From: Burkholderiales bacterium 67-32
GTDB taxonomy: Bacteria; Pseudomonadota; Gammaproteobacteria; Burkholderiales; Burkholderiaceae_B
Reading direction: 5' to 3'
NCBI GenBank assembly: GCA_001898625.1
Contig: MKUP01000032.1
Span: 154,831 to 218,830 of the forward strand
DNA length: 64,000 nucleotides
The notes under the pieces are model-generated. The model did no database searches, had not been told where the DNA came from, and was given only the letters and a program-made list of their open reading frames with translations. Position numbers and translations under genes: made by a program. Below, piece after piece: positions 50,272 through 57,670 of the stretch (within the stretch, counting starts at the first letter, position 1; every line of letters begins with the position of its first letter).

Positions 50272-50993
50272 TTCATTCCTTCCAGCGCCTGGCGCAGACT
50301 GGCCACCTGGGTGGCCACGCCGGCGTCGACGCTGCCGGTGGCCAATTGGATTTCGCAGCTACCCGCGGCCAGGCTGGCATCGAATTTCACCTCGATGCCC
50401 GCGGGGGCGCTGGCTTGCAGGCCTGCCAGCCATTCTTTCGGGTTCGGCAGCCCGACCGGAGAAAGGACGACCGCGAGGATGTTCTCGTGGCTCAACCGGT
50501 CGAGCTGTGTCCTGACGAGGGCGGCCATGGTCTCGGCCTGATAGGACGGAGCCGCAAGCATGGCTTCCAGTGCCGCCGCGGCGATATCCAGCGCCAGGGG
50601 CTCGAGCGATTCGAGCTTTTCCGTGAAATCCGAACGTGCCTGGCGTAGGCCGGCATCGAGCTTGTCCGTTGCCGCCTGCCACGCATCGAGGGCCCGTCGC
50701 TGGCCTTCGGCGATGCCGTCCTCGTAGCTTTTCGTCCGACTGTCGCGCAAGGCCTGTTCGTGCCTGGCGGTCGATAGGCGCAGAGTCTCCTGCGCCTCGG
50801 CCAGCGATCGCCGCAGCGTTTCGTTTTGCTCGAGAGCCGAGGCAAGGGAAGGCCCCGTTGCCGGTGGCGGCTGGGGAACTTCCGTTCCCCGGGCTTGGCT
50901 CGGAACGGCGGGGGACTTGCCCACCAGACGAACGCCGCCGGGCTGGGGGGCTGCCAGGGTGGACTGCTTGAGCAGGGCAGGCCGGCGGTTCAT
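50268..50993 (-). CDS. fliH: FliH, negative regulator of the export ATPase
   Basis: 241 residues from ATG 50993, overlapping the previous gene by four bases. A Pro-rich N-terminus is followed by a long coiled coil (about residues 50-120, ALEQNETLRRSLAEAQETLRL) with a GxxxG-like YEDGIAEGQRRALD, and a C-terminal globular domain (LESLEPLALDIAAAALEAML). This matches FliH/SctL, which tethers FliI to the C-ring protein FliN. Confidence 0.88.
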   Translation of the reverse strand: MNRRPALLKQSTLAAPQPGGVRLVGKSPAVPSQARGTEVPQPPPATGPSLASALEQNETLRRSLAEAQETLRLSTARHEQALRDSRTKSYEDGIAEGQRRALDAWQAATDKLDAGLRQARSDFTEKLESLEPLALDIAAAALEAMLAAPSYQAETMAALVRTQLDRLSHENILAVVLSPVGLPNPKEWLAGLQASAPAGIEVKFDASLAAGSCEIQLATGSVDAGVATQVASLRQALEGMK

Positions 50994-51445
50994 GGTTGGC
51001 GCCTCAGGAAACGCCGGCATCTGGCGATGAAGGACATCTTTCCGGGAGTGGCCGGGGGCGTCTTGCCGCCATGAGCCAAGGCAGCCTTGAGCAGCGTTTC
51101 CGCAGTCTTCGGCGTGATAGGTGGATCCCGTTCCAGATGGATCAGGATGTCCGTCCCGCGGGACAGTTTCATTACCAGGCGGTGGCGCTGGTCCTGGGGT
51201 TGATGGGCCAGGCATCGCGCGGCCAGCCAGGGGTCGAGCCGATCCAGTGCCTCGACCATCGAGGCGAGATCATCGGCGGGTTCTTCCGTGGCAATGTCCA
51301 GGCCCGCCTTGGCCAGCATGGGGCGAAGGCGCTCGCGTTCGGTTTCCGTCAGCGCCTGGAGGATCTGTTCGCGCTCGATATCGGGCAGGTCGGCGAAGCG
51401 CGCCAAGACGCGACGATCGCTCATGGTGGTCATGGCATGGCTCAT
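50990..51445 (-). CDS. Small protein in the fliG position (not a canonical FliG)
   Basis: 151 residues. It occupies the place of fliG between fliF and fliH, with four-base overlaps on both sides, but FliG is ~330 residues with a conserved charged torque helix and none of that is visible. The sequence is helical: FADLPDIEREQILQALTETE, LDPWLAARCLAHQPQDQRHR, then a basic C-terminus (SFIARCRRFLRRQP). The middle block faintly recalls armadillo-like FliG segments, so it could be a remnant or an unrelated adaptor such as SctK-like. No function assigned. Confidence 0.75.
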   Translation of the reverse strand: MSHAMTTMSDRRVLARFADLPDIEREQILQALTETERERLRPMLAKAGLDIATEEPADDLASMVEALDRLDPWLAARCLAHQPQDQRHRLVMKLSRGTDILIHLERDPPITPKTAETLLKAALAHGGKTPPATPGKMSFIARCRRFLRRQP

Positions 51446-52644
51446 GGCGATCCGTCCTCCTGGGCCATATGCTTCAACCGGGACACGAAATGCTCTCTTT
51501 GGGAAGGAGTCAGTCGTTTCGGCCTGAATGCCCGGATGGCGACGAACAGGAGCAGCAAGAGGAGAAACAGCCCCAGAAGGGCCAGGGGGGCGGGTGCTTC
51601 GCCCAGGGCCGGCGGCAGATCGAATGAGGGAGATGCGGCGTTCGTCGACGTGTCCGGCTTGGTGGGAAGGGCGGTGGGATCACCCCTGTCCGCCTGACGG
51701 CGGGCCAGGACCGTGACCAGATCCCCACGGCCGGGAACCAGGCCGGCCGCGGTGCTGATCAAGGCTTCCATCTCCTTGGCTTCGGCCGCGGAATGAGGTT
51801 CCTGGAGCACCGCCGCGATCGCCAACCTCCGGATTTTCTCGACGCCCGCGTCGGGACCGCCCGCGTCCAGCATGACATCGACGGTGACCGAAACCTTGCG
51901 TGGCCCGACGATGGGTTCGAGCGCATTCAGGACCTTGTCCGCATAGAGCTGTTCGAGCTTGAGCTTGGCCTGTAGCCGGGCATCCGCCGCCACGGCCTCC
52001 GCATACAAGGGCAGGCTGAGCGACGTGCCCAGTTCGTTGACGACGACCACTTCATCGGCGGTCAGGTCGGGCACGGCAGCCGCGACAAGCCGCTGGATTC
52101 CCCGGATGGATGCCGGATCGATATCCTTGCCAGGTTTGAGGGCAATGGCGACCGAGGCTTTTGAGCGGCTGGATGTCTTGCGGAATATCGATGCTTCCGC
52201 GATGGCCAGATGCACGCGGGCGGTGTCGATCTCGCTCAGGCTCATGATGGTGCGGGCCAATTCGCCCTGCAGGGCCCGCTGGAAATTCACCCGTTGCGAG
52301 AACTCGGTCAGCCCGAGGTCGGAGCTGTTGAAAAGTTCGAAGCCGACCGTTCCCTTGAGCGCGACGTTGTCGCCCAGCACCTTGAGCCGGGTCCTGTACA
52401 AGTCGTCGTTGCGTACCAGTACCGTCGCGCCGTCGTCGTCTATCCGGTATGGCGTCTTGCTCGCTTCGAGCTGTTCGACGATAGCCGCGGCATCCTGCGG
52501 CTTCAGGCCCGAGAACAACACTTTGTAATCGGGACGAATGACCCAGTAGAGTGCCGCCAGGACGAGAAAAATCGCGACGCCCAGCCCCACGATGGCTAGC
52601 GTTCGGTGTCTGGGCGAGAGATTGTTGAGCGAAGAAATGGCCAT
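51442..52644 (-). CDS. fliF: FliF, MS-ring protein lacking the FliG-binding tail
   Basis: 400 residues against ~550-570 for usual FliF. The first membrane segment is at ~16-36, and the ring-building motifs follow (YKVLFSGLKPQDAAAIVEQLEASKTPYRI, GFELFNSSDLGLTEFSQRVNFQRALQGELARTI, ARVHLAIAE). The second membrane segment is at ~350-372 (LLGLFLLLLLLFVAI), leaving only 27 residues of cytoplasm. Canonical FliF has a longer tail whose end binds FliG, so this protein cannot bind FliG in the usual way. That agrees with the absence of fliG. Confidence 0.93.
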   Translation of the reverse strand: MAISSLNNLSPRHRTLAIVGLGVAIFLVLAALYWVIRPDYKVLFSGLKPQDAAAIVEQLEASKTPYRIDDDGATVLVRNDDLYRTRLKVLGDNVALKGTVGFELFNSSDLGLTEFSQRVNFQRALQGELARTIMSLSEIDTARVHLAIAEASIFRKTSSRSKASVAIALKPGKDIDPASIRGIQRLVAAAVPDLTADEVVVVNELGTSLSLPLYAEAVAADARLQAKLKLEQLYADKVLNALEPIVGPRKVSVTVDVMLDAGGPDAGVEKIRRLAIAAVLQEPHSAAEAKEMEALISTAAGLVPGRGDLVTVLARRQADRGDPTALPTKPDTSTNAASPSFDLPPALGEAPAPLALLGLFLLLLLLFVAIRAFRPKRLTPSQREHFVSRLKHMAQEDGSP

Positions 52645-52659
52645 GTTCGTTCGGGCGCG

Positions 52660-52953
52660 CTAGAGCTGCATGCGCATGAGTTCCTGGTAGCCCTCGAGCA
52701 GGCGATTCCGGACCTGGATCGCCAGTTGAAGGTTCATGCGGGCTTCTTCGAGGGCGAGCATCACCTCGTGGGGCGGGACGCTCTCGCCCACCGCGAACTG
52801 CATGGTGGCGGCAGAGGCACTGTTCAGGGATTCGTTCAGCTTTTCCAGGCCTGCAACCATTTGCGAAGCGAACGAAGCTTGTTCACCGGCAACTGGCGCC
52901 AGTGTGGGGGCGATGGCCTGGGCGATGGATTCGACGGGGGTGATGGGGGTCAT
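52660..52953 (-). CDS. fliE: FliE, MS-ring/rod junction protein
   Basis: 97 residues, typical length. The C-terminal signature is clear (PPHEVMLALEEARMNLQLAIQVRNRLLEGYQELMRMQL). It joins the MS ring to the proximal rod and is itself exported. Four-base overlap with flgC upstream. Confidence 0.95.
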   Translation of the reverse strand: MTPITPVESIAQAIAPTLAPVAGEQASFASQMVAGLEKLNESLNSASAATMQFAVGESVPPHEVMLALEEARMNLQLAIQVRNRLLEGYQELMRMQL

Positions 52954-53387
52954 GTCTTGCTGCCCAGCTCCATGGCTTTCAAATACATGTTGCGAGCCGC
53001 GTTGAACGACACCACGTTCGCTTCGTAGACACGCAGGGTCTTCACCATCAGGCTCATTTCCGAGGCGTGGTCGATGCCGGGGTAGGCGACGAAGCCGTTC
53101 GGGTCGGCGTGGGGGTGGGAAGGCTCGTAGACCAGCCGCGGCGAGACGTTCATCGATTCATAGCCATAGACCCGGACGCCCCGCGAGGATCGAGACGTCT
53201 CCGAGGATGACGGACCCTTGTCCACGGGAAAGAGGGAAGGCCCGGACACCAGCCGCATCGGTTGGTAGGGGCGGCCGTCGGGCGTCCGGGTCGTGCCCGC
53301 GTTCGCCAGGTTCTGGGCGATGACTTCAAGCCGGCGCCATTCCACGTCCATGGCCGACCTGCTGATCTCGAATATCTGGGTCATCAT
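52950..53387 (-). CDS. flgC: FlgC, proximal rod protein
   Basis: 145 residues. N-terminal rod motif (FEISRSAMDVEWRRLEVIAQNLANAGTTRTPDG, with the expected ANAxT-type segment) and C-terminal MVKTLRVYEANVVSFNAARNMYLKAMEL. Normal length. Four-base overlaps with flgB and fliE. Confidence 0.95.
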   Translation of the reverse strand: MMTQIFEISRSAMDVEWRRLEVIAQNLANAGTTRTPDGRPYQPMRLVSGPSLFPVDKGPSSSETSRSSRGVRVYGYESMNVSPRLVYEPSHPHADPNGFVAYPGIDHASEMSLMVKTLRVYEANVVSFNAARNMYLKAMELGSKT

Positions 53388-53752
53388 CGGCCCCGCGTCT
53401 CGGTGACCGCGGCGGACCTCATCATCAGGTGCCTGTCCAGCATGGTGACGAGCATGTTGTAGCGCATCGATGTTTCATTGGAGGACGAGACCTCGAGGTC
53501 CAGCCGGTTCGAAGTGCCTGATAAAGGATGTTCAAGCTGGATCCGGGGCTGGACCTGTTGCACGGAGGTACGGGCGAGGTCCACCGTCCTGGACCCTTCG
53601 ATCGCGTGCCGGAGCTCGGATTCGAAGGTGACGCGCTGGGCGCGGAACGAGGGGCTGCCCGCGTTGGCGATGTTGTCCGCGAGAGCCGTCTGGCGCTGGA
53701 AGAGCCCATCCAGTGCTTTGGCGGCGACGGCAACGACGAGATCGGAGGCCAT
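53384..53752 (-). CDS. flgB: FlgB, proximal rod protein
   Basis: 122 residues. N-terminal rod motif (LDGLFQRQTALADNIANAGSPSFRAQRVTFESEL) and a C-terminal NETSMRYNMLVTMLDRHLMMRSA helix. Length is close to FlgB (~130). It starts 12 bases after the flgI stop. Confidence 0.93.
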   Translation of the reverse strand: MASDLVVAVAAKALDGLFQRQTALADNIANAGSPSFRAQRVTFESELRHAIEGSRTVDLARTSVQQVQPRIQLEHPLSGTSNRLDLEVSSSNETSMRYNMLVTMLDRHLMMRSAAVTETRGR

Positions 53753-53764
53753 GGTGGTGTCTGC

Positions 53765-54868
53765 CTATTGAATGATGAGATCGGCGTGAAGGGCGCCCGC
53801 GGCCTTGATGGCCTGCAGGATCGCTATGGTGTCGCGGGTGCTGACTTTCAGCTTGGCGAGCGTTTGGACCAGGTCGGTAACGGTCGTGCTGCCAAACGTG
53901 GCGACCACGTTGGGGTCGCTTTCATCGACCTCGAGGGTGGTGTTGCCGATCACGAGACTGCGGATTTCGGGACTGGTGAAGCTGACAAACCCCGGTTGCG
54001 ACGCGGAGTACTCCGTTTTCACCGACACCTTGATATCTCCCTGGGAGACCGAGACGGAAGAGATTTGGACGTCTCCGCCCGCGACGACGGTACCCGTGCG
54101 TTCGTTCACCACGACACGGGCGGCCCGATCCGGCTGGACCTCCAGGGCTTCGACTTTCGCGAGATACTGATTCAGGCTCGATCCCGAGCCAGGCGCGATG
54201 ACGTTGACCGTCTTGGCATCGACGGAGTAGGCGGCGCCCGACCCCAGCACTTCGTTGATGCGGGCGGCGATCCGCTCCGCGGTGATCGCGTCCGACTCTT
54301 TCAGTACGAATCGCAGGTAGCCGTTGTGCGGCTTGACTTCAGCCTGTACGGGAACCTCTATCGTGCCGCCATCGGGGACCATCCCTGCCGTCGGATGATT
54401 CTTCTGCTGGAGATTGCCGTTGGCATCGTATCGATAGCCCCCCACGGAAACAGGGCCTTGCGCCAAGGCATAGATCTTCTTGTCCGGCCCGACCAGCGAA
54501 GTCATCATCAGCGTGCCTCCTGTCAGGCTGCGGGCGTCCCCCATCGACGAAACGTTGATGTCTATCTTGTCCCCGGGATTGGCCGTTGGCGGAAGGCGGG
54601 CGCTGATCATGACGATCGCCACGTTGCGGCTGTTGACCTGATCCAGCGGGACGTTCAGGTCGAACTGCGACATGGCATTGGACAGGGCCTGCCGCGTGGC
54701 CCGGCTGCGCGGCGAGTCTCCGGAGCCGGCCAGGCCGGTGACGAGTCCGTAGCCGACGAGCATGTTGTCGCGCCATCCGTAGAAGCGGCCCAGCTCCTTG
54801 ATGCGGACGTCCTGGGCCGTCGCGCAGGCGCTCCAGGCGAGCAGCAGCAGACCGAGCAGCTTGCGCAT
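53765..54868 (-). CDS. flgI: FlgI, P-ring protein
   Basis: 367 residues from ATG 54868, sharing one base with the flgH stop (TGATG). The signal peptide ends after CATA (near residue 18). Conserved blocks are LVGYGLVTGLAGSGDS near the N-terminus, NVSSMGDARSLTGGTLMMTSL, and the C-terminal LVQTLAKLKVSTRDTIAILQAIKAAGALHADL. It forms the periplasmic bushing around the rod, assembled with FlgA. Confidence 0.95.
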   Translation of the reverse strand: MRKLLGLLLLAWSACATAQDVRIKELGRFYGWRDNMLVGYGLVTGLAGSGDSPRSRATRQALSNAMSQFDLNVPLDQVNSRNVAIVMISARLPPTANPGDKIDINVSSMGDARSLTGGTLMMTSLVGPDKKIYALAQGPVSVGGYRYDANGNLQQKNHPTAGMVPDGGTIEVPVQAEVKPHNGYLRFVLKESDAITAERIAARINEVLGSGAAYSVDAKTVNVIAPGSGSSLNQYLAKVEALEVQPDRAARVVVNERTGTVVAGGDVQISSVSVSQGDIKVSVKTEYSASQPGFVSFTSPEIRSLVIGNTTLEVDESDPNVVATFGSTTVTDLVQTLAKLKVSTRDTIAILQAIKAAGALHADLIIQ

Positions 54869-55443
54869 CACCAGAGCCCCAGCCATGCCAGCACGCGCGG
54901 GATAAGGCCCGGACGGGAACGGTCGGACAGATAGCCGTCCCCGATGTACTCGATGCTGACGTCGGCAAGCCGGCTCGACAGGACGGTGTTGTTGCTGGCG
55001 ATGTCCTGCGGTCGCACCCGTCCTTTCAGCTTGATGTTGGTCTTCTCGCCGTTGACGTCGATGCGTTGTTCGCCGGCCACGACGAGATCGCCGTTCGGGA
55101 GCACGTCCTGGACGGGTACGCTGAGCTGTGCCAGCAGGCGGCCCGAACGCTGGATCCTGCCCCGGCCGCCGTAGTCATCGCCCACGCCTGCCTGGAAGCC
55201 GTTCCGGGCGCCGTTGGTGCGGGAAAAGTCGGTTCTGAGTCCGGCGCTGGTGTTGGTCGACGTGTCCGCGGTGCTGCTGGCGCTGGAGTCTTCATAGACG
55301 AGGACAGTCAGCGCGTCGCCGGTGCGCAGAGCCCGCTTGTCCGAGGTCATGGACTGATAGGTGCCCGGATCGAAGAGATCCGCGGCCTGGCACGGGGCTG
55401 CCACGGCGAGGAAAAGGGCAAACAAGGTGGCGGATAGTTTCAT
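54868..55443 (-). CDS. flgH: FlgH, L-ring protein without an evident lipobox
   Basis: 191 residues (usual ~230). The family core is clear (ALRTGDALTVLVYEDSSASSTADTSTN, GRIQRSGRLLAQLSVPVQDVLPNGDLVVAGEQ, SNNTVLSSRLADVSIEYIGDGYLSD). FlgH is normally a lipoprotein, but here the residues before Cys18 are A-A-P, which is not a lipobox; cleavage by signal peptidase I after CQA is more likely. It would line the outer-membrane ring. Confidence 0.93.
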   Translation of the reverse strand: MKLSATLFALFLAVAAPCQAADLFDPGTYQSMTSDKRALRTGDALTVLVYEDSSASSTADTSTNTSAGLRTDFSRTNGARNGFQAGVGDDYGGRGRIQRSGRLLAQLSVPVQDVLPNGDLVVAGEQRIDVNGEKTNIKLKGRVRPQDIASNNTVLSSRLADVSIEYIGDGYLSDRSRPGLIPRVLAWLGLW

Positions 55444-56180
55444 CGGCCTGCCTCCGGTGTGGATGGAAGAGGGGCTCGCGCGGCGATGATTTCACCCCCT
55501 TCTACTTGTACGAAAGACCGTTGTCCGCCGCGACCGTCCTGCAGCGCGACGGCGGGCCGCTCCGCGCGCACCACGCCGATGGACAGCGAGACGCGGACCG
55601 GATCCCCTTTCTGGATGGCCGCGACGCTGCCGGGAGGCAGGGGTGCGATCAAGGTGCCGGGTGGGAGTTCTTCGGCCGCCCTCGCGACCCGCAGATCGGC
55701 GTCGTATCGGATGTCGACGCGGGGAAGGGCCCGAGGGCAGGCTGCCGGTTCGACCGCGGTGGCGGAAATGGCTTCCCCTTGAGTGACCGTTCTGGTCAGG
55801 CGCAGGCAGGCGTCGGTTGACGGAGCGGGGTCCTGCGCCGCAGGCCGGGGAGTGGCCCGGCTCAGCAGTATCCGCTGGTCGGGGGCGTCGTGCAGCCAGT
55901 CCGCGAGCGCAGGCATCTGCCTGCGGGCGTTGCCACCCAGCTCGTTGGTGGACACCAGCAGGGGTGTCCGGGCGGGCAGGCGGGCGACGATCAGTTCTCC
56001 CGCCCGCTGGCGCAGCGCCGCGGGCAGGCTGTCCAGCCTGGCGACATCCCGCAACCGTACCGATGAGGCTTCCACCCGGGCTTCCCGCAGGAATTGAATG
56101 GGGCCTGCCCAGGCAACGGCCGGCGCCGCGCAGCCTGCCGCCGTCATCGCCAGCCAGAGCAGGGCGGACGCGCGCGTCAT
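55440..56180 (-). CDS. flgA: FlgA, P-ring assembly chaperone
   Basis: 246 residues. The signal peptide ends near AVAWA (residue ~24). The SAF-type C-terminal domain is seen (TVTQGEAISATAVEPAACP, LPPGTLIAPLPPGSVAAIQKGDPVRVSLSIGVV). It helps FlgI polymerise in the periplasm. Four-base overlaps on both sides. Confidence 0.92.
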   Translation of the reverse strand: MTRASALLWLAMTAAGCAAPAVAWAGPIQFLREARVEASSVRLRDVARLDSLPAALRQRAGELIVARLPARTPLLVSTNELGGNARRQMPALADWLHDAPDQRILLSRATPRPAAQDPAPSTDACLRLTRTVTQGEAISATAVEPAACPRALPRVDIRYDADLRVARAAEELPPGTLIAPLPPGSVAAIQKGDPVRVSLSIGVVRAERPAVALQDGRGGQRSFVQVEGGEIIAARAPLPSTPEAGR

Positions 56181-56944
56181 CGTTTCAAACCATTGACGAT
56201 GCCCATCAACTCGTCGCCGGCCTGGATGAGTTTGGCGTTCGCGGCATAGGCGCGCTGCATGACCATCATCGATACGATTTCCTCGGTCAGCTCGACGTTC
56301 GAGGCTTCGGAGAACCCTTGCGCGAAGTATCCCAGGCCTTCCTCGCCGGCTTCGGCGGTGCCGAGCCCGGCATAGGTATCGTCGAGGCGGTAGATCGCTC
56401 CCCCCAGGTTGTGCAGCTTGCGCGTGTCCCGCGGCTGCACCAGTTCGAGCCGCCCCAGGGTCTGCTCGGTCGTGTCCGTTCCGACATAGGCCAGTACTTC
56501 GCCCGTGTCCGCGATGCGCAGAGAGGCGGTATCGCGCGGCACGGAGATCATGGTCTTGAGCTGCATGCCGTTTTCCGCCGCCAGGAACCCGTCATCATTG
56601 ACGCGCAGCGTGCCGCCGCGCCAGAGCAGGTTCTGGCCCGAGGGGCCCAGCAGCTCGATGAAACCCTTGCCGCGTATGGCCAGATCCAGTTCGTTGCCCG
56701 TCTGCCTGAGATTGCCCGGGGCGAAGTTCTGGACGGGATCGACCAGCGCAACGCCGGACAAGCCGTGTTCGGAGGGACGGGTTGCCGCCAGTTCCGGGGA
56801 CGGCGCGGCGATCAGTTCCGCGAAAGACAGCGTGGCGCGCTTGAAGGCCACGGTGTTCATGTTCGCCAGGTTGTGGGCCGTGACGTCCGCGCTGGCCTGC
56901 TGCGCGCGCAGGCCGGTTGCGCCTATGTAGAACGCACCGTTCAT
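56177..56944 (-). CDS. flgG: FlgG, distal rod protein
   Basis: 255 residues, normal length. N-terminal FYIGATGLRAQQASADVTAHNLANMNTVAFKRATLSFAEL, central LAIRGKGFIELLGPSG and C-terminal SNVELTEEIVSMMVMQRAYAANAKLIQAGDELM are diagnostic rod motifs. It begins three bases after flgF. Confidence 0.93.
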   Translation of the reverse strand: MNGAFYIGATGLRAQQASADVTAHNLANMNTVAFKRATLSFAELIAAPSPELAATRPSEHGLSGVALVDPVQNFAPGNLRQTGNELDLAIRGKGFIELLGPSGQNLLWRGGTLRVNDDGFLAAENGMQLKTMISVPRDTASLRIADTGEVLAYVGTDTTEQTLGRLELVQPRDTRKLHNLGGAIYRLDDTYAGLGTAEAGEEGLGYFAQGFSEASNVELTEEIVSMMVMQRAYAANAKLIQAGDELMGIVNGLKR

Positions 56945-56947
56945 GGA

Positions 56948-57670
56948 TCAGGCCTCCCCGGGCTGGCGCAAGGCGCGGCCCAGCATGTCATCGTAGGCGT
57001 GGACGAGCTTCTGGGCGGTCTCCGCCCGGCGTATGGTCTCCATCAACTGCACCATGTCGGTGGCGCTGGAAACATTGGACGATTCCAGATAGCCCTGGCG
57101 GATGACGGGCATGTCGATCTCGACGGGGCGGGCATCGCTTTGGAACAGGCCGCCCAGGGTGCGCTGCAAGCCGTGCTTGTCCTGGAAATCCACGAGCAGG
57201 ATGCGCGCCGTGGGGCGGCCCGATTCGAGAACCGTGCCATCCGGAGCCAGTTTCCAGTTGGGATCCTGGATCACGACATCCCCCCCGCCGGCGGCCTGGA
57301 CCGGCCACCCCTGTGGGCTGATCAGGCGGCCGCGTTCATCGATCTGGAACGAGCCGCTGCGCGTATAGGCGGGGCCGGCATCGGTCTGCAACTGGAAAAA
57401 ACCGGAGCCGGATATCGCCAGATGCGTGGCGCTGGACGAGGGGACCAGCTTTCCGGGAGAAAAGTCCGTGGCATTGGCGCCCACGGGCGTGGCGGGCTGC
57501 CTGGCGGAATTGACGCTTCCAGGACCGAGGAAGGTCGAGAAGTGCACCGCTCGCTTGTAGCCAGGGGTGGAAAGATTGGCAATGTTCTGCGCGGCGGTTT
57601 CCAGGGCCCGCGACTCGCGGGAGAAAATTCCGCTTGCCATGTCGATCAAGGAGGGCATACGAGGTTCCAT
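56948..57670 (-). CDS. flgF: FlgF, proximal rod protein
   Basis: 240 residues from ATG 57670, which shares a base with the flhA stop; ATG 57658 is the alternative. Motifs: FSRESRALETAAQNIANLSTPGYKRA at the N-terminus, LAISGSGFFQLQTD in the middle and SSATDMVQLMETIRRAETAQKLVHAYDDML at the C-terminus. It forms the rod between FlgC and FlgG. Confidence 0.9.
   Translation of the reverse strand: MEPRMPSLIDMASGIFSRESRALETAAQNIANLSTPGYKRAVHFSTFLGPGSVNSARQPATPVGANATDFSPGKLVPSSSATHLAISGSGFFQLQTDAGPAYTRSGSFQIDERGRLISPQGWPVQAAGGGDVVIQDPNWKLAPDGTVLESGRPTARILLVDFQDKHGLQRTLGGLFQSDARPVEIDMPVIRQGYLESSNVSSATDMVQLMETIRRAETAQKLVHAYDDMLGRALRQPGEA

Noticed and set aside
50990..51445. Calling the ORF between fliF and fliH a true fliG
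   Set aside because: It has 151 residues and none of the torque-helix or armadillo motifs of FliG. Position alone is not enough.
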